Of a stretch of 64,000 bases of DNA, positions 33,907 to 43,659 are shown in pieces (position 1 is the first letter of the stretch; each line of letters begins with the position of its first letter). The position numbers were made by a program, and so were the translations under genes. Under the pieces are notes generated by a model. It saw only the letters and a list, made by a program, of their open reading frames with translations, did not search any database and had not been told where the DNA came from. The DNA is from Chengkuizengella axinellae (GTDB lineage: Bacteria; Bacillota; Bacilli; Paenibacillales; KCTC-33759): contig NZ_JAVAMP010000005.1 of assembly GCF_030730905.1 (NCBI RefSeq), positions 124,001-188,000 on the forward strand. Reading direction: 5' to 3'.

Positions 33907-36618
33907 ATGGCTAATAAAGATCAATTCAACGTTCGCTCGCAGCTAACGGTAGGAGATAAATCCTATACTTATTATTCTTTGCCTGATCTTGATAAAACAA
34001 ATGGAGGAAATATTTCAAAGCTTCCATTTTCCATTAAAGTATTATTAGAAGCAGCTGTCCGTAAATTTGACGGTAGAGCGATTACAGAAGAACATGTAAA
34101 ACAAATCGCAAGCTGGGCTGAAAACAAAGGGCAAAACAAACAAGAAATTCCGTTTGTTCCTGCAAGAATAGTTCTACAAGATTTCACAGGAGTTCCTGTT
34201 GTTGTAGATTTAGCAGCAATGCGTGACACAGTGGCAAAAGCAGGTGGAGATCCAGATAAAATCAATCCTCTTGCTCCTGTTGATTTAGTTATCGATCACT
34301 CTGTAATGATCGATCAATTCGGTTCTGAACATGCTTTGGAATACAATATGAATGTTGAATTTGAACGTAATGAGGAAAGATATCGTTTCTTGCGTTGGGC
34401 GCAAACAGCATTTGATAACTTCCGTGCAGTTCCACCAGCAACTGGGATTGTTCACCAAGTAAACCTTGAGTATTTGGCGTCTGTTGCTGCTACTAAAGAC
34501 GTAAACGGTGAAACAGAAGTATTCCCTGATTCTTTAGTAGGGACAGATTCACATACAACTATGATCAACGGATTAGGTGTTGTAGGTTATGGTGTAGGAG
34601 GTATTGAAGCTGAAGCAGGTATGCTTGGACAGCCATTATACTCTGTAACTCCAGATGTTATTGGTTTTAAATTAACTGGAAGCTTAGCAGAAGGCGCTAC
34701 AGCGACAGACCTTGCACTAACGATTACTGAAACACTTCGTAAAAAAGGTGTGGTTGGTAAATTTGTTGAATTCTATGGTGCTGGACTAAGCAACATCAGT
34801 TTAGCTGACCGTGCAACTGTAGCAAACATGGCTCCTGAGTATGGAGCAACGGTTGGTTTCTTCCCAGTAGATAATGAAACATTAAACTACTTAAGAGGTA
34901 CTGGACGCAGTGAAGAGCAAATCGCACTAGTTGAACAATATTATAAAGCACAAGGGTTATTCCGTGCGGATGATACACCAGATCCAGTATTTACAGATAC
35001 AATTGAATTAGATATATCTACTGTAGTTCCAAGTCTTTCTGGACCAAAACGTCCTCAAGACCGTGTAGAACTAACAGAAATGAAAGAAAAGTTCAATGAG
35101 GTTGTACGTAAGCCAATTGATCAAGGCGGTTTAGGAATTTCAGAAGACAAAATTACAGAATCTGTTGAGGTAAATCATCCAAATGGAGAAACTACTACAT
35201 TAACTACTGGTTCTGTAGTTATTGCAGCGATTACTAGCTGTACAAATACTTCAAACCCAAGTGTTATGCTAGGTGCTGGATTACTAGCTAAAAAAGCCGT
35301 TGAAAAAGGTTTGAAAGTACCTGCTTATGTAAAAACAAGTTTAGCTCCAGGATCCCTAGTTGTAACAGAATATCTGAAAAAAGCAAACTTGCTTGACTCT
35401 TTGGAATCGCTTGGATTTTATGTGGCTGGGTACGGTTGTACGACTTGTATCGGAAACAGTGGTCCGCTTCCTGATGAAGTTTCCAAAGCGATTGCAGACA
35501 ACGACTTAACAGTGTGTTCCGTATTGAGTGGGAACCGTAACTTTGAAGGGCGTGTTCATGCACAGGTTAAAGCAAACTATCTTGCTTCACCTCCATTGGT
35601 TGTTGCGTATGCTCTAGCAGGTACAACTGACATTGACTTAACTACAGAGCCAATTGGTTATGATGAAAATAATAATGCAGTATACCTAAAAGATATCTGG
35701 CCTTCTAATCAAGAAGTAATTGATACAGTAAACGCAGCAATGAGCCCAGAATTATTCCGTGATAAATATCAGGATGTTTTCCGTGCGAACAAACGTTGGA
35801 ACGATATTCCTGTACCAGAAGGTAAATTGTATGAGTGGGATGAGAAATCTACTTATATTCAAAACCCACCATTCTTCGAAGGTTTAACTCCAGAGGTTGG
35901 AGACATCACAGATATTAAAGAAGCAAGAACGTTAGCACTTATGGGCGACTCTGTAACAACTGACCATATTTCCCCTGCTGGGAATATTGCAGTAGGAAGT
36001 CCTGCTGAAAAGTATTTAACAGATAACGGTGTTGAGCGTAAAGACTTCAACTCCTATGGTTCTCGTCGCGGTAATCATGAAGTGATGATGCGTGGTACAT
36101 TTGCAAATATCCGTATCCGTAACCAACTAGCTCCAGGAACAGAAGGTGGAGTAACAACTTACTTGCCTACAAACGAAGTGGTGCCCATTTATGATGCTGC
36201 AATGAAATACAAAGATGCTGGTACTCCACTAGTTGTTTTTGCAGGAAAAGAATACGGTACTGGAAGCTCTCGTGACTGGGCAGCAAAAGGAAGCAACCTA
36301 TTGGGTGTTCACGCAGTTGTAGCTGAAAGCTTTGAAAGAATCCATCGCAGCAACTTAGTAGGTATGGGGGTTTTACCACTTCAATTTGAAGAAGGTCAAA
36401 GCTGGAAATCTCTTGGTATTACAGGAAAAGAAACGTTCAACTTCGTTGGTTTGAACAATGATGTAAAACCAGGTCAAGCCATTAAAGTTGAAGCGACTCG
36501 TGAAGACGGTACAACATTTGAATTCAACACAATCAGCCGCTTAGACAGCATGGTTGACGTAGATTACTATCGTAACGGCGGAATTCTACAAACTGTACTT
36601 CGTCAATTGATGGACTAA
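33907..36618 (+). CDS. acnA: Aconitate hydratase
   Basis: A 903-residue AcnA/IRP-type aconitase that isomerises citrate and isocitrate in the TCA cycle. The three [4Fe-4S] cysteines are visible: ITSCTNTS near residue 445 and GYGCTTCIG near 511-514. Active-site arginine regions (SRNFEG-like [11 protein letters not shown], and [13 protein letters not shown] near 780) are intact. AAGGAGG precedes ATG 33907. As in B. subtilis CitB, such proteins can bind iron-responsive mRNA elements when the cluster is lost; that is family knowledge, not shown here. It is monocistronic with its own promoter and terminator. Confidence 0.97.
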   Translation: MANKDQFNVRSQLTVGDKSYTYYSLPDLDKTNGGNISKLPFSIKVLLEAAVRKFDGRAITEEHVKQIASWAENKGQNKQEIPFVPARIVLQDFTGVPVVVDLAAMRDTVAKAGGDPDKINPLAPVDLVIDHSVMIDQFGSEHALEYNMNVEFERNEERYRFLRWAQTAFDNFRAVPPATGIVHQVNLEYLASVAATKDVNGETEVFPDSLVGTDSHTTMINGLGVVGYGVGGIEAEAGMLGQPLYSVTPDVIGFKLTGSLAEGATATDLALTITETLRKKGVVGKFVEFYGAGLSNISLADRATVANMAPEYGATVGFFPVDNETLNYLRGTGRSEEQIALVEQYYKAQGLFRADDTPDPVFTDTIELDISTVVPSLSGPKRPQDRVELTEMKEKFNEVVRKPIDQGGLGISEDKITESVEVNHPNGETTTLTTGSVVIAAITSCTNTSNPSVMLGAGLLAKKAVEKGLKVPAYVKTSLAPGSLVVTEYLKKANLLDSLESLGFYVAGYGCTTCIGNSGPLPDEVSKAIADNDLTVCSVLSGNRNFEGRVHAQVKANYLASPPLVVAYALAGTTDIDLTTEPIGYDENNNAVYLKDIWPSNQEVIDTVNAAMSPELFRDKYQDVFRANKRWNDIPVPEGKLYEWDEKSTYIQNPPFFEGLTPEVGDITDIKEARTLALMGDSVTTDHISPAGNIAVGSPAEKYLTDNGVERKDFNSYGSRRGNHEVMMRGTFANIRIRNQLAPGTEGGVTTYLPTNEVVPIYDAAMKYKDAGTPLVVFAGKEYGTGSSRDWAAKGSNLLGVHAVVAESFERIHRSNLVGMGVLPLQFEEGQSWKSLGITGKETFNFVGLNNDVKPGQAIKVEATREDGTTFEFNTISRLDSMVDVDYYRNGGILQTVLRQLMD

Positions 36619-36658
36619 CATGTAAAATCCAATTTGAAAATTAAATCAGTATTATAGC

Positions 36659-36698
36659 AAACGTCCTAGAAGATTACATCAACTAGGGCGTTTTTTTA
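36659..36698 (+). terminator. Terminator after acnA
   Basis: Stem AACGTCCTAG / CTAGGGCGTT (36660-36669, 36683-36692, one G-U pair) then a run of seven T. Confidence 0.9.
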
Positions 36699-36779
36699 CT
36701 TAAAACGTGAGGAGAAATGAAGATGTGTTTTAAATACATTCATTCATTTCTTATTTTTGAACAGAGGCTTCTTTTATTT

Positions 36780-36823
36780 ACAAAAAACCAAGGTACTCTT
36801 AATCAAGTTCCTTGGTTTTTTGT
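36780..36823. terminator. Bidirectional terminator-like hairpin
   Basis: Perfect 14-bp arms ACAAAAAACCAAGG / CCTTGGTTTTTTGT (36780-36793, 36810-36823). A second stop signal 80 nt after the acnA terminator. The rest of 36619-37171 is AT-rich; no riboswitch or T-box was recognised before metY. Confidence 0.75.
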
Positions 36824-37171
36824 ATCGTTTCATTATGATCTTTCGCATTATCTAAATGAATAGCATAAACTGATGATGAAGATAACAACGCAAATATAAC
36901 AATCATAATTTTGTTTTATATTCACATCTCTCAACTCTCAATATGAATAAATATATTATACTATTTTTCTTTTAAGCTATATTTCCATTCTACCATTCAT
37001 TTAAAATATATATTTCAATTAAACTAAACCTCGAGATTCAGTAAATACTTCCTATTGAATATATATAATATATAGTTTAATATGTAACATGGGTTAGAAG
37101 ATTTTGGTTTTACATGAATTTATTATACCATTTTTCATTGTGCGTTTATGGAAATTGAGGAGGAAAATTTT

Positions 37172-38464
37172 ATGTCTGAGAAAAGAAAGTTAAGTTTGGA
37201 AACTTTATCAGTACATGCAGGTCAAGAGATTGATCCAACAACAATGTCGTCCGCTCTTCCCATTTATCAAACTGCTGCATATGGATTTAAGGACACAGAA
37301 CATGCCGCAAATTTGTTTGCATTAAAAGAAGTTGGCAATATTTACACTCGTTTAACGAATCCAACTTCAGATGCATTTGAAAAAAGAGTAGCTGCTTTAG
37401 AAGGTGCTCCAGCAGCTCTGGCAACATCCTCTGGTTTATCTGCAGTCACTTACTCTCTCTTTAATATTGCTGGTGCTGGTGACGAAATTGTATCTGGTTC
37501 AAACTTATATGGTGGAACTTATAATTTGTTCTCAACCGCCTTACCTAGACTCGGGATAGACGTTAAATTAATTGACCCAATTGATCCAGAAAACTTCCGC
37601 AAAGCCATTACAGACAAAACTAAAGCACTATACGCAGAAGCTATTGGAAACCCTAAAGGGGATTTATTAGACATAGAAGCTGTTGCAAAAATTGCTCATG
37701 AAAACAATATCCCACTAATTGTTGATAATACAATTCCAAGTCCTTATTTGTTACGCCCAATTGAACATGGGGCAGATATCGTTGTTCATTCAGCTACTAA
37801 ATTTATAGGTGGTCATGGAACTTCAATGGGTGGAATCATAGTGGATGGTGGTACTTTTGATTGGGAAGCTAGTGGAAAGTTCCCTGGATTAACTGAACCA
37901 GACCCAAGTTACAACGGTCTTAGATATACAGAGGCTGTAGGGTCTATCGCCTACATTGTTAAAGCACGTGCGCAATTAATGAGAGATATGGGGGCCTCCA
38001 TTTCACCATTTAATTCTTTTTTACTTATGCAAGGTTTGGAAACGCTTCATTTACGAATGGAAAGGCATAGTGAAAATGCACTCAAGATTGCAAAGTTTTT
38101 AGAAAATCATGATATTGTAAAAAGCGTTAGTTACGCAGGGTTGGAAAGTCATCCTTCTTATCAGCTTGTAAAGAAGTATATGCCTAAGGGGCAAGGAGCT
38201 GTGATGGCTTTTGAAGTGAAGGGGGGATTGGAAGCAGGGAAAAAACTGATTGATTCCGTAGAAATATTCTCTCACTTAGCCAATATTGGAGATTGTAAAT
38301 CTTTAATTATCCACCCTGCTAGTACGACTCATGCTCAATTGCAAGGAGATGATTTATTATCTGCAGGGGTAACTGCTGGCATGATTCGATTGTCAATAGG
38401 TACGGAATATATTGATGACTTAATCTATGATTTAGATCAGGCTTTAAATGCAAGTCAAAAATAA
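37172..38464 (+). CDS. metY: O-acetylhomoserine sulfhydrylase
   Basis: A 430-residue Cys/Met metabolism PLP enzyme (MetY) that makes homocysteine from O-acetylhomoserine and sulfide. The PLP-binding lysine is in SATKFIGGHGTSMGG near residue 210; the EIVSGSNLYGGTYNL, YAEAIGNPKGD and VDNTIPSPYLLRP motifs identify the MetY branch, as does the length (cystathionine synthases are about 380-400). ATG 37172 is chosen, 8 nt after GAGGAGG; the upstream ATG at 37148 lacks a site. No metA or metX neighbour is seen and no S-box lies upstream. Confidence 0.93.
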   Translation: MSEKRKLSLETLSVHAGQEIDPTTMSSALPIYQTAAYGFKDTEHAANLFALKEVGNIYTRLTNPTSDAFEKRVAALEGAPAALATSSGLSAVTYSLFNIAGAGDEIVSGSNLYGGTYNLFSTALPRLGIDVKLIDPIDPENFRKAITDKTKALYAEAIGNPKGDLLDIEAVAKIAHENNIPLIVDNTIPSPYLLRPIEHGADIVVHSATKFIGGHGTSMGGIIVDGGTFDWEASGKFPGLTEPDPSYNGLRYTEAVGSIAYIVKARAQLMRDMGASISPFNSFLLMQGLETLHLRMERHSENALKIAKFLENHDIVKSVSYAGLESHPSYQLVKKYMPKGQGAVMAFEVKGGLEAGKKLIDSVEIFSHLANIGDCKSLIIHPASTTHAQLQGDDLLSAGVTAGMIRLSIGTEYIDDLIYDLDQALNASQK

Positions 38465-38529
38465 TTGTGATGCTAGAACAAGCGTTGGTTAACATCGTCA
38501 TCAGCTCATCCATGAGCAGACATGTTTTT

Positions 38530-38565
38530 AAAAAATGCCCTAGTTGATATAAGAATCACTAGGGC
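38530..38565 (-). terminator. Terminator after the IclR regulator gene
   Basis: Stem GCCCTAGT / ACTAGGGC (38537-38544, 38557-38564) followed on the minus strand by a T-run, 13 nt after the stop. The stem sequence echoes the acnA terminator stem. Confidence 0.75.
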
Positions 38566-38577
38566 GCTTATCTTTTG

Positions 38578-39318
38578 TTATCTTAACATATTCCCCATAC
38601 GATTTGCCGATTCAATGATTAATCCTGCATGATCCTTCATATTTTCTAAAGTTAATCGGTTTAAAGGACCAGAAACGGATAAGGCAGCTACCAATTGATG
38701 TGATCGATTGAAGACAGGAGCTGAAACCGCAGCAACACCAGGTTCCCTTTCTTCAACACTCGTAGCGTAACCAACCTTGCGTATCCCTGCCATTTGATCT
38801 TTGTATGCGGATATATCAATAAACTCTTTCCAATCATTGATCATATTTTCTTGTGTATTCATATCTGCAAATGCAATGAGAACTTTACTGGATGCACCTA
38901 CATATAAAGGAAGACGAGCTCCGATAGGGGCAACTCTCCGAATAGAATGCTTACTCTGAACAGCTTGAATCCGAATCCTTTCACTTCCATCACGTATATA
39001 TAAACTGATCGTTTCCCCTAATATATCACGTAACCGTTCCATTTCAGGCAATAAAATGGTTGCTGGGTCATCTCCTTGTGATAAATTAACAGACAGCTCC
39101 CATATGCGGAAACCCAATTTATATTTTTCAGTGGATGAATCACGAGTCACAAACCCTTTAGCTTCCAATGATGCTAAAAGACGAAAGACTGTACTTTTAT
39201 GTAAACCAGTTTTTTCTGCGATCTCCGTTAGCCCCAGATCTGTTGTATCTGTAAAACAAAGCAATATGTCTAAAGCTCGATCCACTGCACGTACTGTTCC
39301 GCTTTTTGATTCTTCCAC
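38578..39318 (-). CDS. IclR family transcriptional regulator
   Basis: A 246-residue regulator with an N-terminal winged helix-turn-helix (residues about 10-65, ALDILLCFTDTTDLGLTEIAEKTGLHKSTVFRLL) and the C-terminal IclR effector domain (about 80-245, including GARLPLYVGASSKVLIAF and VSAPVFNRSHQLVAALSVSGP). The start is GTG 39318, 5 nt after AGGCGGTG; a GTG at 39342 has no ribosome site. Convergent with metY; the target is not evident, since no catabolic operon adjoins it. Confidence 0.87.
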   Translation of the reverse strand: MEESKSGTVRAVDRALDILLCFTDTTDLGLTEIAEKTGLHKSTVFRLLASLEAKGFVTRDSSTEKYKLGFRIWELSVNLSQGDDPATILLPEMERLRDILGETISLYIRDGSERIRIQAVQSKHSIRRVAPIGARLPLYVGASSKVLIAFADMNTQENMINDWKEFIDISAYKDQMAGIRKVGYATSVEEREPGVAAVSAPVFNRSHQLVAALSVSGPLNRLTLENMKDHAGLIIESANRMGNMLR

Positions 39319-39517
39319 ATTTACACCGCCTAATTGTTTCACATGATGAAACTAAGTTACAATAATTATACCCTATTTGTTTATAAAGTAAAACTTATTT
39401 TATATTTTTCTGGTATTGGATTTACGGATGCTGATGTTCACCATATAGATATAAGCTCATGTAAAGAGGATAAAAAAAGAACCGTAGGTCTACCAATATC
39501 CAACGGTCCTGTTATAA

Positions 39518-40015
39518 TCAACTAGTGCTGAGTTCAATTCTTGTAATTTGACAAGTGGAAATAGCAGCACTAGATAATGTTCCAAGATCACTTAAAAATA
39601 AAATTCCTTCTCCAACTTTTGTAACGGTACCAGTAACAATATCACCATCTGCAAATGGTGCTACTCCTCCAACAAATTCTATATCAACAACTTCTCCAAT
39701 AAGTAAATTTAATTCATTTGTCGCAGGGTCTTCACAACAGCTACATTCTCCTTTGACATCCTTCTTCAATGGTTTAACAGTAAAGTCAAAAGGAGGTGCT
39801 CCAACCCCTACTGCTGTGACATTACATATCGGATACGATCCATTGTTCGTCCTAGCTATAAAACCCTCTGCTGAATTAATCATAATATCCCCATCAACTC
39901 CTACAGGTGTAGCGATACCCACATCATTACGATTACTGTCACCTAATTGCTGCATGACACTCTGCATGGGACAAACACAACAATCACATTTTGTTCTATC
40001 AAACTTGCCCATCAT
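39518..40015 (-). CDS. Cysteine-rich hypothetical protein (possible spore-surface protein)
   Basis: A 165-residue protein with no signal peptide or membrane segment. Cysteine clusters stand near the N-terminus (CDCCVCP) and mid-protein (GECSCCEDP), and the rest is rich in beta-type Val/Gly/Ile sequence. The pattern resembles spore coat/exosporium proteins of Bacillales (CotY/CotZ-like cysteine clustering) but I do not recognise the family, and metal binding is an alternative. Two ATGs (40015, 40012) follow GGAGG; 40012 has the better spacing. Confidence 0.7.
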   Translation of the reverse strand: MMGKFDRTKCDCCVCPMQSVMQQLGDSNRNDVGIATPVGVDGDIMINSAEGFIARTNNGSYPICNVTAVGVGAPPFDFTVKPLKKDVKGECSCCEDPATNELNLLIGEVVDIEFVGGVAPFADGDIVTGTVTKVGEGILFLSDLGTLSSAAISTCQITRIELSTS

Positions 40016-40239
40016 TTTACCTCCACTTCATATTTTGATTTATTTTATGCACAAAAATAGGTGTTGGACTGGATGATAAACCATTTTAGTTATCTAATTA
40101 AAAATATCCGCATTTGTCCGTGAAACGTGAAAGACATAGTTTTCATATTCTTGCATAGTATTTTACATACAACATTTTTAGTGAGAAGGCTGTTCATATC
40201 ATCGAACAAGCTCTTTTTATTTTTTAGGGGGAAAACGAA

Positions 40240-41367
40240 ATGTTGAAAGTCTATGGAAGTTTGATGCCGTTACGGATTTTAGAGGAAATTCGTTTTTGGA
40301 AGATGCAAGAGAAGGAGCATACCGTAGTCATACGTGAGCTTGCTCCTGAATTGGAAGAGCAGTATGTCAAGCTGCTTCAAGAGTGGGAAATCGTTTTTGC
40401 TAAGATGGAAAGTACCGCACAACAGTGGATAGAATCAATTATTCGTTCACAAAATCATAGTTATCCAGTAAAACAAATGGAGCAGTTTGTAAATAGCAGT
40501 ATTGCTCAATCACAGCAATTCATCAAACAGCTATATCAAATCATGGATCAAAGTGAAGTTATTAAAAACAATCAAACGATCATTACGGTCATGATGCATA
40601 TTATTCGTGAGTCTGATTATTTCTTAGGTGTACTAAACGCATATCTATTAACTCCGAATGAACCTCAAATGGAGAATGTGAACGAAGAAGCTCGTGTGTC
40701 ATCAAATTCATTAGATGATGATACTGAAATGACAGAACAATCAATCCCAATCGGAAAACATACTTTACCTCCTTTGCCTTATCCTTACAATGCTTTAGAA
40801 CCTTATATAGATGAAGAAACAATGAAAATTCATCACGACAAACATCACCTTGCTTATGTTAATGGATTAAACAATGCCGAGCTGCAATTAGAAAAAGCTA
40901 GGCAATCTGATGATTTTTCGTTAATAAAACATTGGGAACGAGAGCTCGCTTTTAATGGAGCAGGGCATTATTTGCATACTATTTTTTGGAATATAATGTC
41001 TCCTGATGGTGGCGGAGATGCTTCTGGAGCCATAGGTGCACAAATCATAAAAGACTTTGGCAGCTATGATGAATTTAAGAAACAATTCTCTGCAGCTGCC
41101 AACAATGTAGAAGGTGGTGGTTGGGCTATTTTGGTTTGGAGCCCAAGAAGCCATCGCTTAGAAATTTTACAAGCAGAAAAACATCAAAACCTTTCACAAT
41201 GGGATGTGATCCCATTGCTGGTATTAGATGTTTGGGAGCATGCATATTATTTAAAATATATGAACAATCGACCCGATTATGTTGAAGCTTGGTGGAATGT
41301 GGTGAACTGGGAGCATGTAAACGAACGTTTTGCACATGCAAGAAGATTGAAATGGGCAGCGTACTAA
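40240..41367 (+). CDS. Fe/Mn superoxide dismutase with N-terminal DUF2935-like domain
   Basis: A 375-residue fusion. Residues about 1-140 form a helical DUF2935-like domain (EEIRFWKMQEKEH near 15 and HIIRESDYFLGVL near 125). Residues about 170-375 are a complete superoxide dismutase with all four metal ligands: His in HHDKHHLAY, His in AGHYLHTIFW, Asp and His in [12 protein letters not shown]. It converts superoxide to oxygen and peroxide. B. subtilis SodF has the same type of N-terminal extension. A second, ordinary sodA is at 50987. AGGGGG precedes the ATG; a terminator-like hairpin ends just before it. Confidence 0.9.
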   Translation: MLKVYGSLMPLRILEEIRFWKMQEKEHTVVIRELAPELEEQYVKLLQEWEIVFAKMESTAQQWIESIIRSQNHSYPVKQMEQFVNSSIAQSQQFIKQLYQIMDQSEVIKNNQTIITVMMHIIRESDYFLGVLNAYLLTPNEPQMENVNEEARVSSNSLDDDTEMTEQSIPIGKHTLPPLPYPYNALEPYIDEETMKIHHDKHHLAYVNGLNNAELQLEKARQSDDFSLIKHWERELAFNGAGHYLHTIFWNIMSPDGGGDASGAIGAQIIKDFGSYDEFKKQFSAAANNVEGGGWAILVWSPRSHRLEILQAEKHQNLSQWDVIPLLVLDVWEHAYYLKYMNNRPDYVEAWWNVVNWEHVNERFAHARRLKWAAY

Positions 41368-41442
41368 ACTCTAGCAGTGAACTCATTAAGCAGAGCTTAA
41401 ACATCGAGAAATCAGATGGAGATAGAGGTTGGTGTCTATATA

Positions 41443-41489
41443 GGTATCTCCCTCTGGAAGAAAAGGGAGATACCAGCATGTAGAACGTG
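41443..41489. repeat. Dispersed hairpin repeat, family C, copy 1
   Basis: Perfect 11-bp arms GGTATCTCCCT / AGGGAGATACC (41443-41453, 41464-41474) followed by the conserved 15-mer AGCATGTAGAACGTG (41475-41489). It lies just beyond the stop of the Tet(M)-like gene; copy 2 is on the other side of that gene. Confidence 0.65.
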
Positions 41490-41511
41490 TTTAAGCTTAA
41501 CATCTTGTGAG

Positions 41512-43503
41512 TTATGTCAATGCTTTACGAACACTCAAAATATATTTGGACTGATCCAGAGGGTTGATTCCCCTTCTAACTCTTGATGCTGTAAAACCTT
41601 CTGGACATTGCTTATAACCATGAAAAAAGGTCATGATCGAACCCTTTCCTTTTGTTAATGAAGCGAGCTCGATAGCATATTCCATAGAAGTTGCAAGAGG
41701 AATGATTCCTTCCACTACCATTCTGTCTTCATGCTGCATCGGTGCCTCGAATGTTGCTCTCATTTGTGAAAGATCATGAAGAACTTTACCTCCAAACTGC
41801 TCTGGTATAGATATTCTAAAGTTTAACATCGGTTCCAGCAGTTTAGTTCCTGTTTGAGCCAATCCGTTCATAATCCCCATTGGTGTAGCTACTGCAAAAT
41901 CCAGGGGATGTGTATGAACAACATGGTGTTCACCTTCAATTAGTGTGATTTTTAAATCAATGACATTCCATCCGCACAAGCCTTGCTCCAAAGCTGCAGG
42001 TATTCTCCTAGCCACTTCATTTTGATAACGTTCCAACAAATCTTCCTTCCGCACTACAGAATGATAGGTTAAACCACTTCCTCTATCACCAGGTTCTATT
42101 TTAAATTTAAGTACTGCCCAACAAGGCTTCGGCATGGTATAACGAATTAAACCTTCGCCCGCTTGACTAGGAGTTTCTTTATAAATCACCGATGGCTGAC
42201 CAAATTCAACGTCTAAATGATACCTATCATGCATTAGACTTGTAAGAATCTCTAGCTGAATTTTTCCCATTACCTTGATATGAAGCTCTCTCTCCTCTTG
42301 CAGCCACTGTAAATCCAACAGTGGATCTTCATCTGAAAGTTCCTGCAGGGCCTTTACTATCTTAGGATAATCCTCTTCTTTCTCCCATTCAACTTGAACC
42401 GTTAAAAGTGGTACTGCCATTTGTGGATGTTCAGGAACTCCTTCAACACTACCAAGTATATCTCCAATACTAACTTCACTAAGTCCACTCAATGCCGCAA
42501 TATCACCAGCTATTAATTCCCCAACATCTTCACTTTTATCTCCTAGAATTTTACGAATTTGAGTCACCTTTTCTTTAACATCCTGAGTGGCATTATAAAC
42601 TACATCTCGATTCTGAACTCTTCCTTGAAACAACCTGACGTAAGCTAGTCTTCCCATCTTTTTATCTCTTTCAATTTTAAATACCACTCCAGACAATGGA
42701 GCATTTATGGATCCATTAGGTGGCGGAAGAAAATCAATCATCGCATCCATAAGCTCTTTAATACCTAACCCTTTATTTGAAGCTCCGTACAATACAGGAA
42801 ATACTTCACCATCTTTTGATAACTCCATACATTTTTCTATAAGTTTTTGGCAAGAGATATCTTCTCCCTCAAGATATTGATTTAGAATCAAATGATCAAA
42901 TTCCGATACTACCTCAATAATTTGATCATATAACACATCTTCTCCATGCCAAGAAGAAACCCCTTGGAAGCTTTCTTCAACTCCATGAATATATTGTATA
43001 GGAACTGCAGCCGAAGAAAGCTCTTGCTTGATACTTTCCATCACTTTTTTAGGATTAGCCCCTATTCGGTCCATCTTATTCAGATAGATCAAGGTTGGTA
43101 TATTCAGTTTACGTAAAGCGTGCCAAATCACTTCCGTTTGCGGCTGTATACCTTCTACAGCAGAAATAATAAGAATTGCGCCGTCCATGACACGCAAACT
43201 TCGCTCCACCTCAGATAAAAAATCCACATGCCCAGGAGTGTCGATGAGATTCACTTTTGTCTCCCTCCATTCCAACTCTGTAGTAGCAGCAAGTACAGAA
43301 ATGCCACGTTCACGTTCCACTTCCAACCAATCCGTTTGTGCAGTGCCTGTATCAACACTGCCAAGTGAGCGAGTTTGCCCTCCTTTGAATAACATCTGTT
43401 CTGTTGTAGTTGTTTTCCCAGCATCGATATGAGCAAAAATACCAACATTTCTTCTTTTATTTGAATTCAACAAGCCCGTATCACCTATTCTATAAATATT
43501 CAA
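41512..43503 (-). CDS. Tet(M)-like translational GTPase (ribosomal protection family)
   Basis: A translational GTPase of about 650 residues, EF-G-like with the domain set of ribosomal protection proteins: G domain with AHIDAGKTTTTEQ, RERGISV, DTPGHVDF and NKMDR, then domains II-V ending in KGKGSIMTFFHGY. Tet(M)/Tet(O) relatives release tetracycline from ribosomes, but this is a divergent chromosomal member and resistance cannot be claimed. The frame opens at TTG 43503; AGGTGAT favours TTG 43473 or 43470, giving about 653 residues like the family. Stand-alone gene flanked by family C repeats. Confidence 0.83.
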   Translation of the reverse strand: MNIYRIGDTGLLNSNKRRNVGIFAHIDAGKTTTTEQMLFKGGQTRSLGSVDTGTAQTDWLEVERERGISVLAATTELEWRETKVNLIDTPGHVDFLSEVERSLRVMDGAILIISAVEGIQPQTEVIWHALRKLNIPTLIYLNKMDRIGANPKKVMESIKQELSSAAVPIQYIHGVEESFQGVSSWHGEDVLYDQIIEVVSEFDHLILNQYLEGEDISCQKLIEKCMELSKDGEVFPVLYGASNKGLGIKELMDAMIDFLPPPNGSINAPLSGVVFKIERDKKMGRLAYVRLFQGRVQNRDVVYNATQDVKEKVTQIRKILGDKSEDVGELIAGDIAALSGLSEVSIGDILGSVEGVPEHPQMAVPLLTVQVEWEKEEDYPKIVKALQELSDEDPLLDLQWLQEERELHIKVMGKIQLEILTSLMHDRYHLDVEFGQPSVIYKETPSQAGEGLIRYTMPKPCWAVLKFKIEPGDRGSGLTYHSVVRKEDLLERYQNEVARRIPAALEQGLCGWNVIDLKITLIEGEHHVVHTHPLDFAVATPMGIMNGLAQTGTKLLEPMLNFRISIPEQFGGKVLHDLSQMRATFEAPMQHEDRMVVEGIIPLATSMEYAIELASLTKGKGSIMTFFHGYKQCPEGFTASRVRRGINPLDQSKYILSVRKALT

Positions 43504-43576
43504 AATTAAATCATATTGTATCAGTACATATTGGTTGTTTACAATACCTATGCAGGTGAAAATCAGTTTAGAGTGT

Positions 43577-43619
43577 TTCCCTCTTAAAGGTGAGGGAATC
43601 TTACAGCGTGTAGAACGTG
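43577..43619. repeat. Dispersed hairpin repeat, family C, copy 2
   Basis: Arms TTCCCTC / GAGGGAA (43577-43583, 43592-43598) followed by the conserved 15-mer AGCGTGTAGAACGTG (43605-43619), one difference from copy 1 and in the same orientation. It lies about 40 nt beyond the stop of the amidase gene. Confidence 0.6.
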
Positions 43620-43659
43620 ATAAAATTTTGAAAACTACAAAGAGAAGATAGTTTCTTCT

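Noticed and set aside
37000-37171. S-box (SAM) riboswitch or T-box upstream of metY
   Set aside because: None of the conserved core motifs or a leader terminator could be found; only AT-rich sequence is present.
41512-43503. Assignment as a proven tetracycline resistance gene
   Set aside because: Only family membership is visible; sequence alone does not show resistance and the setting is chromosomal.
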